Source of the DNA: Pyrus communis
Lineage: Eukaryota > Streptophyta > Magnoliopsida > Rosales > Rosaceae
Direction: 5' to 3'
Assembly (NCBI RefSeq): GCF_963583255.1
Contig: NC_084817.1
Coordinates: 10,732,121 to 10,796,120, forward strand
DNA length: 64,000 nt
A model generated the notes under the pieces. It searched no databases. It worked only from the letters and a program-made list of their open reading frames with translations, and had not been told where the DNA came from. The position numbers and the translations under genes are program-made. Shown piece after piece: positions 46,275-57,659 of this stretch (within the stretch, counting starts at the first letter, position 1; each line of letters begins with the position of its first letter).

Positions 46275-46671
46275 AAAAAAAACCACCCAGCTGCCTAGCC
46301 CGCTTAGGCGCCGCCTAGAGCCACCCTGATTTTTCCAACCGTTTTGCACAAAATCTCCTCAGTTCCAAGGCGCCTAGCGCCTAGGGCATTTTTTAGAACA
46401 TTGGTTGTAGGCCTAATTGATTGAACTGTATCTTGAACAAGAGAGAGAGAGGGCCGGCGACGAGAGAGGGAGAAGAGAGAGATGTAATTATGAGGTGTGT
46501 GTTGTATCACCCCATCGTGCCTTTATTTATAGTAATAGGATAGGTTGAATCCTTACCCTAATAGGATTACAAGTCTAATAGGATAATAGCTACTAAAAGG
46601 AATATTCTAAGATATCCCTATATACACTAGGATTTACACAATCACATTCCTAATCTAATAGGATTGCAACA
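45797..46671 (-). repeat. 3' LTR of copia element C, split by a hAT MITE
   Basis: On - the LTR starts TGTTGCAATCC at 46671 and ends CCTACAACA at 45797, with a minus-strand TATA box (actataaataaagg) near 46530. The hAT MITE 45806-46403 sits nine bases from the outer end; without it and its target copy the LTR is about 277 bases. The layout (TATA, then a CT-rich stretch with ccggc, then ...cttgtt...aggc(t/c)(a/t)(a/c)aaca) matches the LTR of element A, so A and C are one family in opposite orientation. Confidence 0.7.
45806..46403. mobile_element. Non-autonomous hAT-like MITE, 598 bp
   Basis: The left end CAAGGTTCTAAAAAACG pairs with the inverse of the right end (CAATGTTCTAAAAAATG), followed on both sides by aggcgctag/ctaggcgcc-type subterminal repeats. 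The perfect 8-bp duplication gttgtagg flanks it (45798-45805 and 46404-46411), as for hAT. An A run of 26 lies inside (46244-46269). No transposase. Confidence 0.85.
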
Positions 46672-46681
46672 CTCCCCCTTG
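46672..46681 (-). promoter_or_regulatory. Polypurine tract, element C
   Basis: CAAGGGGGAG on - directly precedes the TG of the 3' LTR at 46671. Confidence 0.7.
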
Positions 46682-47109
46682 AGTGTGGAAATACTCAAAC
46701 AAAACATCGTATCAAGTCTTCAGCAGATGAGGTAGAACAATTGATGAAGTCGTCGGCACAACGGGCAAATGCGAGTCTCAAATTCAAAACTAAAGTATGC
46801 ATAGGTAGTAAAACTCACAAAACCTCGCTATGGTAAAACCTAAGGCAGGTAAAGGCCCATAGATTAAGGAGAAAAGTGAGAAGTATGCATAATATCTAAA
46901 ACAAACGTCAAACAGGAAGAAAGTAGTGAACTCAATAGAGTGTGATCATCCCAGGATAGGTGCCTCGTCAAAACCTTGTTAGGTAGCAAAAACCTAGTGG
47001 GAAAAATGCTTGTAATCGTAGGAAAAAGAGTACATAAAGATCAAGTAAGTATGCTGCAGGATACTCTCTTTAGGTTAGACATAACTTCTGAATAAGAGAA
47101 CTACAAGCA

Positions 47110-49027
47110 ATTTAACTTAGATAATTTACGCATACTGATTCCTTGGACGAGCTTCTGAAAAGTAAACTTGGGCAATGACTTGGTAAAGAGATTGGCCAGG
47201 TTGTCTTGGGAAAGGATTTGCTTGACTTCAATGTTCTGATGATGTTGTTGCTGGTGAGAACAAAAGAACTTTGGTGCTATATGCTTGTTGTTGTCTCCCT
47301 TGATGTATCCCTTCTCTAACTGCTCGATACATGCTGCATTGTCTTCAAAGATCGTCGTAGGAAGGTCATTGACTGTAGTAAGACCACTAGTGCTTCAAAT
47401 ATGTCCTATAACTGCTCTCAACCAAAAGCATTCATGCGAGGCTTCATGCAAGGTGAGAATCTCATAATGGTTCGAAGAAGTCACAACTAGTGTTTGCTTG
47501 GTAGACCTCCAAGATATAGTGGTGTCTCCAACAACAAAGACATAACCCGTTTGAGAATGTGCCTTATGTGGGTCAGACAGATAACCAGCATTTGCGTAAC
47601 CAACGAGGTGGGAATCAACTATGAGACCGAGGGGGGCGGCAACTCCTCTCGAGGATTCGTGGGTATAGAACAAGTCTAAGTCCATCGTACCCTTAAGATA
47701 GCAGAAAATGTCTTTAACACCATTTCAGTGTTTGCGTGAAGGCGCATTACTATATTTAGCCAAAAGATTAATAGCGAAGGAGATGTCGGGTCTAGTGCAT
47801 TGAGCCAAGTACAATAAAGCACCAATTGCATTTAGGTATGGAACTTCAGGCTCCAAAATCTCTTCCTCATCCTCCTTAGGATGGAAGGGATCTGGTTTAG
47901 CATTTGGAGTCCGAACAACTTAAGAATACTCGAAGGCTTCGCTTTATCCTCATTAAAATGTCACAACATCTTTTGGGTGTAGTTCAATTGATGTACTAAG
48001 ATTCCATCCAAACAATGCTCGATCTCCAGGCCAAGACAATATCAAGTTTTTCCAAGATCTTTCATCTCAAATTCTGATTTCAAGTGAACGATAATTTCCT
48101 CAAGCTCTGCGAGAGTTCTGATGAGGTTCATGTCATCGACATAAATTGCAATGATCGCAAATCCGGAATGTGACTTCTTTATGAACACGCATGGGCATGT
48201 TTCGTTGTTCACATAACTTTGACTTGTCAAATATTCACTCAGACGGTTATACCACATCCGTCCGGATTGTTTCAATCAGTAGAGTGATCTCCTCAATCTA
48301 ATCGAGAAAGTGTTCCGTGGTCTAGAACTATTTGAACCAGTCAATGGAAGTCCTCCTGGAACTTTCATATAGATTTTTGTATCTAGATCCCTATAGAGAT
48401 ACGCAGTTACCACATCCATAAGTTGCATATTCAGTTTTTCGGAAACTACCAAACTAATAAGGTAGCGAAACATTATGATGTCCATTATGTGGAAATACGC
48501 CTCCTCGTAATCAATCCCAGGGCCTTGAGAGAAGCCTTGCACTATGAAGCGTGCTTTATATCGCACTATTTCGTTCTTCTCATTACGCTTCCTCACGAAA
48601 ACCCACTTGTAGCCCACGGGTTTCACATGTGGTTGAGTAGGAGCTCTAGGCCCAAACACTCTACGTTTCACAAGCGAATCGAGTCGACCTAGATTGCTTA
48701 TTTCCAGTTTGACCAATCCATTCTACGTCGACATTCATCAACTGAACATGGTTCAATATCATTGCTAAGCATGATGTCGAAAGCAACGGTATACGCGAAT
48801 GCATCATCGATCAGCATCTTAATCTAATTCCAAACCTCATCCAATACAGTGTAATAGACCGAAATCTTGCGATTCTCGAGAGGTTGGTATGTCTTGTCTA
48901 AGACATCACAGTAATCTAGAATAACCTTATTCGTTGGAATAGATGAGTGAACAATGTCGGATTCAGACTAGGGTCACTAGTTTGTGCCCTTTTTTGATCA
49001 CCGGTTGTGAATCCTTTGAACCAAGAG
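47110..49027 (-). pseudogene. Copia RT/RNase H remnant (element C)
   Basis: On -, RT parts (48716-48276 and 48275-48042) have KPVGYKWVFVRKRNEKNEI, VQGFSQGPGIDY, SGRMWYNRLSEYL and YVDDMNL. RNase H (47685-47395) has VGYANAGYLSDPHKAHSQTG and HYEILTLHEASHECFWL. The usual C-terminus (LPKFTFQKL region) reaches about 47117. Gag, protease and integrase are missing: the copy stops at about 49027, where an LTR fragment in the opposite orientation is joined. Stops and frameshifts present. Very like element A in sequence. Confidence 0.8.
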
Positions 49028-49229
49028 ATTTGATTCTAGTTATTCTTTCCTATAGGGACTTGTATTTCTTGGGGATAAAGGATTTCTTCTCCCTCTTATT
49101 ATCATAAATAAAGGCACTAGGTAGGAAGGAATAACACATACATTCCCCTACAATTCTACAAACACATCTTTCTCCCTTCTCTCCTTGCCGCCGGCCCCTT
49201 CCCCTTGTTAGATAAAATAGGCTACAACA
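49028..49229 (+). repeat. LTR fragment of the A/C copia family
   Basis: From ttctttcctatagggacttg to the end ggctacaaca it matches 15310-15507 closely, including the TATA box and CT-rich part. It is on +, head-on against element C on -, and is not followed by a primer-binding site, so it is not the 5' LTR of C. The left part is missing. Confidence 0.75.
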
Positions 49230-49569
49230 AAATCATAGTTAATTTTTAATTTGTGATTATCCACCTCATTTGCCATAACAGTATTTTTAATTGATGTGGA
49301 TTATCCACCTCAATTGCCAGATAAGATAGTATGAAAATGCGGTAAATTTACGTGGTAAAAATAGCATTACTTGAAAAATAATTATCGTTTAGGTTTATTT
49401 GATCCACTATTTCAAGTAGAGTTAAAATAAATTCTATAGGCAAATGGGCTTCATCTCCCAGAAGACTTTCACTACAAGTTAGAGCTTAGAATCTAATGCA
49501 GTCTTGCAATCAACTTTTGGCAGCCCACAAAACTTAGGATTTCTACACCTCTTGCAGCTCCTTAATGTA
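49230..49569. other. Short spacer between LTR fragments
   Basis: Contains gattatccacctca(t/a)ttgcca twice (49257 and 49298). No gene. Its right part is probably the 3' untranslated part of the Tat element whose LTR begins at 49592. Confidence 0.4.
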
Positions 49570-49779
49570 GTATGGCAGGTGTGGGGGCATTTGTGGAACC
49601 AAAAATAATTTAGAAAATCTTGGAGCAACACATGGACTTTCATCCTTTATTAATGATAATTCCCTCATTAAATCGGCAAGGTTCACATTTGTTTCAAGCA
49701 CATTTCACTCACCAAGAAGACTTGAGCTGGTGATTACAACTAATTCCTACCTTTAAGCTTTTCTCGTTGAAGACATATT
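49570..49779 (+). mobile_element. Polypurine tract and LTR start of a + strand Tat element
   Basis: The purine tract (caggtgtgggggcatt, 49576-49591) is followed by TGTGGAACC at 49592. The next 188 bases match 22036-22291 apart from a 60-base indel. The LTR is cut at 49779, exactly where the LTR of the minus-strand Tat element begins (TGTGTGATGC). In the 22 kb copy the sequence after gaagacatatt runs on as LTR, so the cut is an insertion point. Confidence 0.65.
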
Positions 49780-50358
49780 TGTGTGATGCAAATTTCTTCC
49801 TTCTTGATCTTAGACAAAATTGCACCTACAAAACAAATAACACCTTTGGTAAAGGCCAAGAGCCTCACGCGCCCACTATGAATTGGGGGGGGGGGGAGTT
49901 TTGGCCGAAGAACCTCCGATGCCAAAATTAGAATTTTGAGGGAACGAAGTGAGTTTTGGAGAGAATATGAGGCCTTTTATAGGGGTGTGGCTGGCCTCCT
50001 TGGGTGAGAGAGGATCGGCCACTTGGCTCTCTTTGTGGGCTAGGTTCTTGATTTGTGTTTAATTGGGTATAATTGAATAATTAACTAAGTAATTAGCCAA
50101 TTAATAGAATAATTGCCTAATTGATTAGCTAATTAATATAATAAAAAGGGAAAGATTTGGGAGTTACCTTGTGGAGAGGATTTGATGAGGATGGATGAAA
50201 TAGGTTTTGAATTGTTACCTATTTTGGGCACTTTTGACTTGGTTGAGGGATGATTGCCCGCTGCTCGCGCGTAGGAATCTTGATATGCCTCAAGGGTATT
50301 TTTGTCATTTTTTATCCAAAGATCCACGTGTTGCCTTGTGATTATTTTTGGCTCCACA
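49780..50358 (-). repeat. 3' LTR of the Tat element, 579 bp
   Basis: On - it starts TGTGGAGCC at 50358, next to a purine-rich tract (acaggtgtgaaggcatt), and ends GCATCACACA at 49780. A minus-strand TATA box (cctataaaaggcc) lies near 49980. A G run of 12 on + at 49885-49896 lies near the end. It is related in its first 30 or so bases to the LTR starts at 22036 and 49592. Confidence 0.7.
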
Positions 50359-50435
50359 AATGCCTTCACACCTGTTAGGTTGCTTGCAGAAAAGGGCAAC
50401 AGGTGTAGAGATTTTCTTGCTTTAGGAAACTTAGG

Positions 50436-51036
50436 ACTGCTTCCTATTTTGATTTAGATTCCCTCTTTAACAAGAAATTAGATCCTTCTAGTCAAGGGAA
50501 ATAAATTTCTCTTAAAGCCTATTTAAGTCCACCTTAAGTGGATTATTAAATCAACTTTGGAGAGCAATTTATTCTACCCTATAAGAGAGAGAGAGAGAGA
50601 GAGAGAGAGCTTAGAGGATATTTGTTCCCCCTCCTTTAGCAATCTTCTACATCTTGCCCGTGCAATGGATAATCTTTCGTTGCTTGCTTCATCTTCTTGT
50701 TGCTTCTAGGTAAGAAAAAAGTAATTTTCTTGTCTTCATAATTTTTTGGAAGCCTCAGGGCATGAAATTGGCTCGACAAGGGTCGGGGTGACTTGAATTT
50801 TTTTTGGAGAAGTCACGACACTAGGGCTGCCATGGGTGGCCTGGTGGTTCCAAGTTGGAGTCAGGCCGTAAGGCCTGTGGACGAGGGAGAATAGACCAGG
50901 CCGTGGGCCCTAGCGAGGACGTTGGGCTCCTGTGGCTTGGGCCTTCAACTTCATTTTTATTTTTTTTGAAAAGGATGGGCTTGGGCTCGTGCCCAAGGGA
51001 CAAAAGTGAAAGCGAGGCTGAGAGGCCTGTTTAACA

Positions 51037-51074
<38 letters not shown>

Positions 51075-51121
51075 AACCGTCTAATGAATCATCCTTGCAT
51101 CTTTGTAGAATTCTTTCAAGT
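50436..51121 (+). promoter_or_regulatory. Leader and probable promoter region of the antisense accessory ORF
   Basis: 685 bases between the 3' LTR side and the ATG at 51122. They hold a TATA-like gcctatttaagtcc near 50517, a (GA)n tract (50584-50609), a possible donor (tctag|gtaagaa at 50710) and a T run of 32 (51039-51070) ending 51 bases before the ATG. A first intron from 50710 to a site after the T run (for example ttgtag at 51109) would fit plant rules. Inferred only. Confidence 0.35.
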
Positions 51122-53373
51122 ATGCCTTCCTTGAGCCACAAAAATGATGATGGTCTGCCGCCCTTATATCGTCAAGGTGGATCTTTGAGCAAGGTTAGTT
51201 ACTTCAAGGCTGCTCACTTTAAGATTAGCTCCAATGACTTGTTTAGAGACTTCCTCGAGGCATATTGGCACGCCATTCCGTCAGGAGTGCGTGTGAAACG
51301 AGTTAAGGATGGTAGCAGCCATGAGCCATGTGATGGGGCTCAGAGAGCCATCAAGTTCCACCCATACTATTTTGTGTTAGGGTTTACTTTTCCTATGCTG
51401 TGTTTCTTCTAAGAAGTGATCTGCTCCATAAGATGTGCCCCTGCCCAATGTTCTCTGAACGCGGTTCGTATGATGGTGGGATTCCACAATCTAAGCCAAT
51501 TCTTTGACTTAGATCTAATCGTCAATGAATTTTGGTACTTATTTGACATAGGTCACATTGATAGAGTTGGGCAGATGTGATCTCGCCATAGGCTTTTTGA
51601 TAACTCGAGCAAGCGAGATCATGATTGGGTCGAGGAGAATTTGGAGATAAGTGGAGAATGGGAGTCTGATTCTTCCCTGAGCTGCGTGTACCAATAGTTT
51701 TCATATCCGGTAAATGGGATGCTTAATCTCTCGGCTGCTTTGTATTTGTGTTAAGTTGCTCTTTAATTTTCTGATCATCGTTCGTTGCTTTTGTAGATTC
51801 GAAATTCGGCTCCACTCCTAAGACTTCTCCGGACATGAAGAAAGTCCATGTTACTCTGGGTATCCCCTCCGAGTACCATGAATGGCGCTGACTGCTTAGT
51901 CCTCTTTGTAGGGAAAAAGGTGGGTTGCCCCCGAGAAAAGGGATAAAACAAATCAATGTTAAGGCGTTGGCTCGTCTTATCACTGTGGTGGAGCCTGCTA
52001 CAAATGGAGGTGGGAAAAAAAGGTTTTCCCAGCCTATCCAAGAGATGATTGCTGAAAAGAAATCGAAGATTTTTTCCGCTGCTCGTGAGGGTTCACCGGC
52101 TCCTCCCAAGCTTGTGATTAACTTGACTTCCTCCAAGGGCAAGAAAGAGGAGGATGCTAGATCTGTGATGGTAGCGATTGTTGTTCCGAAGGCTACTAGT
52201 TCGATTGCTGAAAGAATTGCCCAACGTAGAATTTCCTCCATGCCTTTAGTGTTGAAGTTTATGCTAAAACGTCCATTTGGGGCTAAGTCCAGTTCACCTT
52301 TAGAGAGGTTTGCTACCATGAAGAGTGACAAGGTGCTCCACCTGCTAAAGTGGTCCCAAAATCTGTTCCTTCTGCTATCGAGGCCTACTCATCTGCTGAG
52401 AAGAAGGAGATTGTTGTGCAGGCAGTCGTGGAAAATCCACCAAGTCTGTTTCTGGGGAAGCAGCTGAGATTTGTGCGCTCTTGAAGCTAAACTTGCTCGA
52501 AGACATGGATGTATGTGCCAAGTTTATTGATAGCGTCAAAGAAGTTATTAGCCTAAGTTCCTTTGCAAAGCATACGACTGAGTATAGGAGGACTGCTCTC
52601 CTGGCCATGATGCAGAAAATGACTATTCTGGTAGCCGAGTCTATGCTTCTTGATCAAAAAGAGGTGGCAAGAACTGTGGCAGCCAAAGCTTACTCCTTGG
52701 TTGAGAAAGTCAAGAAATTGGAATTTGAACTTGCTGTTTTGAAGGGGTCTAATATCTCGCTTGCTAAGAGATCGTGGATTTGAAGACTAGGCTTGACGTG
52801 ATCTAAGTAAAGTACGAAAGTGCAGAGAAGGAGATCGAGTGTTACACCTCAGATTCAAGATCTTGAGTGTGCCATCTCTAAATTCCACTCCGCTATTTAT
52901 GCAAAGTATGAAGAACTGATTGCTGCTTACAACCAAGTGATCCACTTCAAGAAGGTTGTTGATCGGCTTAAGCCTCAAGTGTTGGAACTCCAAGGTGCTT
53001 TAAAGATCAACGACAATCTGAAGAAGGAAATGGAGGAGTTACAACGGGTTCATGCTTACCTGCTCGAGGAGAATGAGCAGTTGAAGGGTGAGAATGCTGG
53101 GTTCGAGGCTTCACTTACTCAGAGTCAAGCCGATTTCTACAAGCTGGGTTATGTAGATCATCTCTTTGGGTAGCCTTCTGACTTAGAGTTTTCTGGTAAA
53201 GACTTCGAGACCTTCTTTATTTCTCTGGGAGACTTATTTACCATTACTTTTGAGTCTTCTATTGGTGAAGTAGTTAGAGAGGTTGGTGCCGAGGCTGAGG
53301 CAGCTGAGGGTGAAGTGCCGGATGGTGCCACTGCTGAAGGCATAACGGCTTTTGAAGGTGTGGCAACCGAGTA
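51122..53373 (+). pseudogene. Antisense accessory ORF of the Tat element (PF04195-like, coiled-coil tail)
   Basis: ATG at 51122 opens MPSLSHKNDDGLPPLYRQGG. It runs through SGVRVKRVKDG and FHPYYFVLGFTFPM to a stop at 51412, and continues after it in another frame with CAPAQCSLNAVRMMVGFHNL and FFDLDLIVNEFWYLFDIGH. This pattern is that of 'putative gypsy type transposon' ORFs (PF04195), which Tat elements carry between pol and the 3' LTR. The downstream parts (51925-52467, 52481-52783 and 52820-53173) are charged and helical with heptad-like Leu/Ile spacing, ending in an acidic tail. At least four stops or frame changes break it. It lies opposite in strand to pol. Function unknown; the family name is from memory. 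Confidence 0.65.
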
Positions 53374-54103
53374 GTCGTGGGATGTCTATGCTGCTAAAGA
53401 GTAGTCTTCTAAGTAGCCTTGAGGATTTTCTTTGTTTTTCCTTGTTGCTTTTGCTTAAACTCCTTTGGTCTTTGCTAGTTGTTTATCAATTTTGCTAGAA
53501 AATTTAATAAACTTGTTTCTTTCGCTTTTTTCCATTTTTACTTCTTTTGTTCATGCCCTAACCTTTAGACCTCATAGACTAGTGGCAGGCGAGCTGCTTT
53601 TCTATAAGTAGACAGGTATACATAGCCTACGCAGTCGTAGGTGTTGGTGTAGAACTTTTGCAATGTTGTTAGGCATAGGGTTGGCAGCCGGATGTCTTAC
53701 TTACAGAAGCAGAAAAATCCGCGTAACCACTAGGCTGTTAACCTTGGCTTTGTCCAATTCCGTAGGTTGCGTAGCAAGTACCACAACACTTTAGGACTTG
53801 GTGTAGGTTATTCCGCACTTGGTAGTGGTAAAGCTTATCGACTACATAACATGTCGGCAGTGGATAAGGCTTCATATATGCATGCTAGCTTGTTTAACCA
53901 TTCACAAGAATGTGCAGTTGTATAAGTCTAGCGCGGCTTTACTGCTTGAAGGGCAAACCGTAGGCTACCTTAGTGCACTCGGTAACAACTTTAGGTTTCC
54001 AAGGCAGCCGTCCATAAGGCGTACTGCGTAATATGCCCCTCCGTCTCTAGGGTCCGGTTTCCCATGGATTAGGCCAAGAGATCCAAAATCCTTCAGTTAG
54101 CTA
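53374..54103. other. 3' flank of the accessory ORF
   Basis: Non-coding. A T-rich stretch with ctagttgtttatcaattttg and aataaa near 53506 could serve as the 3' end of the antisense transcript. The rest has no pattern I recognise and continues beyond the solo LTR at 55839-56290. Confidence 0.45.
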
Positions 54104-55838
54104 TGTTGGAAATGCGCCCTAAAACCAATCATATGATGATACTTTATGGACATTTCACATGTTAAACTAATCTAGTTTAATATAAAGGGCAAAGATTATT
54201 GTTTTAAGCCATCTCATATAAATGTTATATGCTTAAACAATAAGTCCAAGGAATAGGCAACTGGGAGAATGTGATCTAAAGAAGTTAGATACATGAGACC
54301 ATTCTCTTTCATATACATATCCTAAACATTCCTGATCATAGGATTGCCAATTGGGCATTGACAGTCCATTAAGATCAGTACGTGCTATGTCTTCTCTTAG
54401 GGAGAGTGACTGGTCTCGAGTCATTGGTGTGATTGACACCAAGACAAGCATGTAGGTGCTCGATAGAGAATGAGTCCACAGAACACGGTCAACGAGGAGT
54501 TCTCATACTCATGTCACATGAGAACTCATGGTTAGGATAATGCAAAGTAGTTCTTTGACCTGAGGCATCATAGTTGTCTTATGGTTAGGTCCTTGATCTT
54601 TGACTATGTCAAAGTCACTCCATCAGAGGGTGTCCACGACATAGTTAGGGTTAAGCCACTTAGCAATAGAGGCAAGTGAATGCGCAACAAGGGATCTCTA
54701 ACCTTCTAACTGTTTGAGGGAGAATACTCTATGATATGATTAAGAATCTCTGGCCAAAGTATGAATGAGATTTAGGAAGTTGTTCCAAATCACATTCAAG
54801 GTAATCATATAAGTAAAAGAATCACATTGGATAGTAGACATGAATAAACTATCAAACCAAACAATGTGGTCAAGAGTATTATATTAGAGAAAGATCGTAT
54901 TGCATTGTAATCTTAAACTGAATAGGTTCTCCACCTCTTCTGATTAGCTTGGGTAACCATGACATACTGCTAGGTATCACTCATGGTTTGTGGAAGCCCT
55001 AAACGTGTATAATCACTAAAGGGAGAATTGAAAGTAAGTTTCAACTCACAATCGATATGAAGAGTTATAATCGCCCACTGCCTCGCTAAAAGAAACCTAA
55101 TGGATCATACGTCGTGTAAGGTAGAGATTGAAGAAAAAACGGAGATGAGGAAGGATAATTAAATGGTCTATTAATATGATGATTAATCAAACGAATAAGT
55201 TCGTTTTAGACCTCGGTTAGTTTTGGGCCACAAGACCCAATTGGACTTGAATGTCAAGTCCAATAACTCAAGTTGTATGACAACTTGAAAACGCAAAGGG
55301 CTTGAAAGCCCTATAAACCCTTAAGGCTGGCCATATAGAGAAAGGGTAGTGAACTTGCTTTAATTGCAAGTTTACCACTACATTGTGAGGTGGTATAAAG
55401 GCAACTTTATAGCCATTTCATCCTTAGGGTTTCTTTTGGAGAAAAGATGAGAACACAAGCTCCCTTTTCTCTCTAAGAGGCCGGCCACCCTAGGAAGGTT
55501 TTACTAGCATCTAAATCTTCCTAGGTCACTTATCTCCTCATCAAAGCTCTCATTGGTGTGGAAAAATTAGAGGTTCTCTATTTTGGGAACTTGGAGAATC
55601 CTTTCAACATCCTCATCCAAGAAATCCATAACACTAAGAAGCAAGGAATGAAGGCCCTCTTTTTGGGTGATTAGCCTTTGCTCTTGAGTTGAGTCTTGGT
55701 TCACCCACCTACTAGGCTTTGAATTTCATGGGTTAAGTTTTGTTTTTGGGTGTATACAAAGATGATTCCGCCTTTAATTATTGATTGCATGCCATAGATG
55801 TTGCTCAAATGAACTTGTTTTCACAAATTTTTCCTTCA
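54104..55838 (+). mobile_element. Solo LTR, 1735 bp
   Basis: It starts TGTTGGAAATGCGCCC and ends TTTTTCCTTCA. The perfect 5-bp duplication agcta flanks it (54099-54103 and 55839-55843). A TATA box (ccctataaaccc) lies near 55309. No protein is encoded. It differs in sequence from the other two solo LTR families in the window. It lies inside the 3' part of the Tat element. Confidence 0.8.
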
Positions 55839-56292
55839 AGCTAAGCCTTGAAAAAGACCATTATGGCTACTTCTAGGAATCTCGGCACAAGCCATCATGC
55901 ATCTAGTTATATTAGGGTAGCCAGGCTCATCCACGTCTGGATATTCAGAGTGTAGAGTTTATCTTCCTACTTTGGAGAGCAGACCCATATGGGTGTCGGG
56001 GAATTAGTTTACCTTCTCGCACTGGAGAACATGGTTGGTCCCTCGAAGGGTGTAATTCCTGTAGTGAATCCCTAAGAAGGGCGCGATCTTTTTTTGAAGT
56101 GCAGGAGAGATAAGTTGTTGTAGACATGTAGTCAAGCCAATTTATAAATTACTTCTAAATTCCTTATTGAAAAAAGAGTGAAGCAAACAAATAACTTAGC
56201 TGTAAATGACTGCATAACAACTGGATAGTCTCGGCTTGCAAGGTGGTGCTCGTTGAGCTGCTTGAGTCTTCGGGACTTGATATAGTGGGAGG

Positions 56293-57659
56293 TCACATAT
56301 GGTACTTCATCGGGTTGTAAGCGTTCCATTACTTCTCGATCTCTTTGTCGTTCATGGTGGTGAGGGTGTAATTACCTTTGTCGCCTACTTTGCTGATCTT
56401 GTACGGACCTTCCCAAATGGGATTCATTCTTTTAGAGGCTTCTTTGCAAGCAGTGATTAAGGTCTTTCTTAGGACTAGATCTCTAGGTTGGAACTACTGA
56501 ATCTTGGCCCCTTTATTATAGGTTGAGAGGAGCTGTTGCTGGTAGGCTGCGATACGGGTGATGATCTGAACGCGCTTCTCCTTTGCCAGATCTGAGCTTG
56601 TGGTCATCTCCTTATTGTTATGCTTAATGCTTTGCAATAGAGAGCTGATGTTTGGCACGATGATGTTGGGATGAATGATTGCTTCTGAACCAAATGCCAA
56701 AGAGAAATGAGCCTCACCGGTTGCTCGTCTTTTGGTGGTGCAATATGCCCATAAACATTTGAGGAGTTTGTCTGCCATTTTCCCTTCTTGTCGATGTGGG
56801 ATTTCTTGAGGCAGTTGAAGATCATCCTGTTGGATACTTTAGCCTGCCCATTGCCTTGAGGATATCTTGGCGTGGACATGTGCTGCTTGATGCCATACTT
56901 TTGGAAGAACTTCGCCAAATCTTTACCCATAAATTACGAGCCACTATCGGTGACGATAGACTGAAGGATGCAAAATCGGCAAATGATGTTCCTCCATATG
57001 AAGTGCTTTATATCCGTCTGAGTTGTGGTTGGCATGGGCTTTGCTTCTACCCATTTTGTGAAGTAGTCAGTTGCCACGATCATCATGCCTTTACCCCTAG
57101 TAGCATGTGGCATAAGTTCTACCAGGTCGATTGCCCATTCCATGCATAGCCAATGACTCATCTACGTGTGTAGCTTATTGGCAGGCACTTGTAGTGTTGG
57201 CAACAGTCGTACTTTTGTACTAACTCCTTAGCATCTTGGTTCATGGTGGCTAATAGTAGCCTGTGTTAAGAGCTTTCTGTGCTAAGGATCAACCTCCGGA
57301 GTGGTATCCACAAATGCCTTCGTGGATTGAGCTTAGAACTTTCAAGTCATCGGGAGGCGCTAAGCAGGGGAGATGTGGTTTGGTGTAAGATATTCGGATG
57401 AGAATGTTGTTCCACACATAGTAGCGTGCTGCCTTGATTTGGAGCTTCCTAGACTTCAACCTTTCCTGGGGGAGTGTGTCATCGACAAGGTAGTCTATAA
57501 TAGAACTTTGCTAGTTAGGAGCTATACTAACCTATGAAACTTCAGCTGCCGACTCCGTCTCTATGCTTGGCCCTTCTAGATATTCCACTAGAATAGAGCG
57601 TTTGAGTTGGTGGTAGAGGGCGAAGCCTAGGCCGGCTAGAGCATCTGCGTGGGCATTGT
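56293..57659 (-). pseudogene. Tat integrase remnant
   Basis: On - (57161-56293): MSHWLCMEWAIDLVEL, then DYFTKWVEAKP and IVTDSG, the first two acidic positions of the DD(35)E core. Next come STPRYPQGNGQAKVSNR with the third-acid region altered (Lys-Val where Glu is usual), then TSRRATGEAHFSLAFGSEAI, and a C-terminal PIWEGPYKISKVGDKGNYTL. Right of this (57659-57170) lies the linker from the RNase H domain, starting NAHADALAG. Frameshifts and the changed acid make it inactive. Confidence 0.75.

Noticed and set aside
49530..50435. A Mutator-like element with long inverted ends and a 9-bp duplication (aaacttagg at 49530 and 50427).
   Set aside because: The inverted similarity is better explained by the 3' ends (purine tract plus LTR start TGTGGA(A/G)CC) of two Tat elements facing each other. 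The inverted parts do not end at the direct repeat: about 16 extra bases remain on the right. The aaacttagg match is probably chance.
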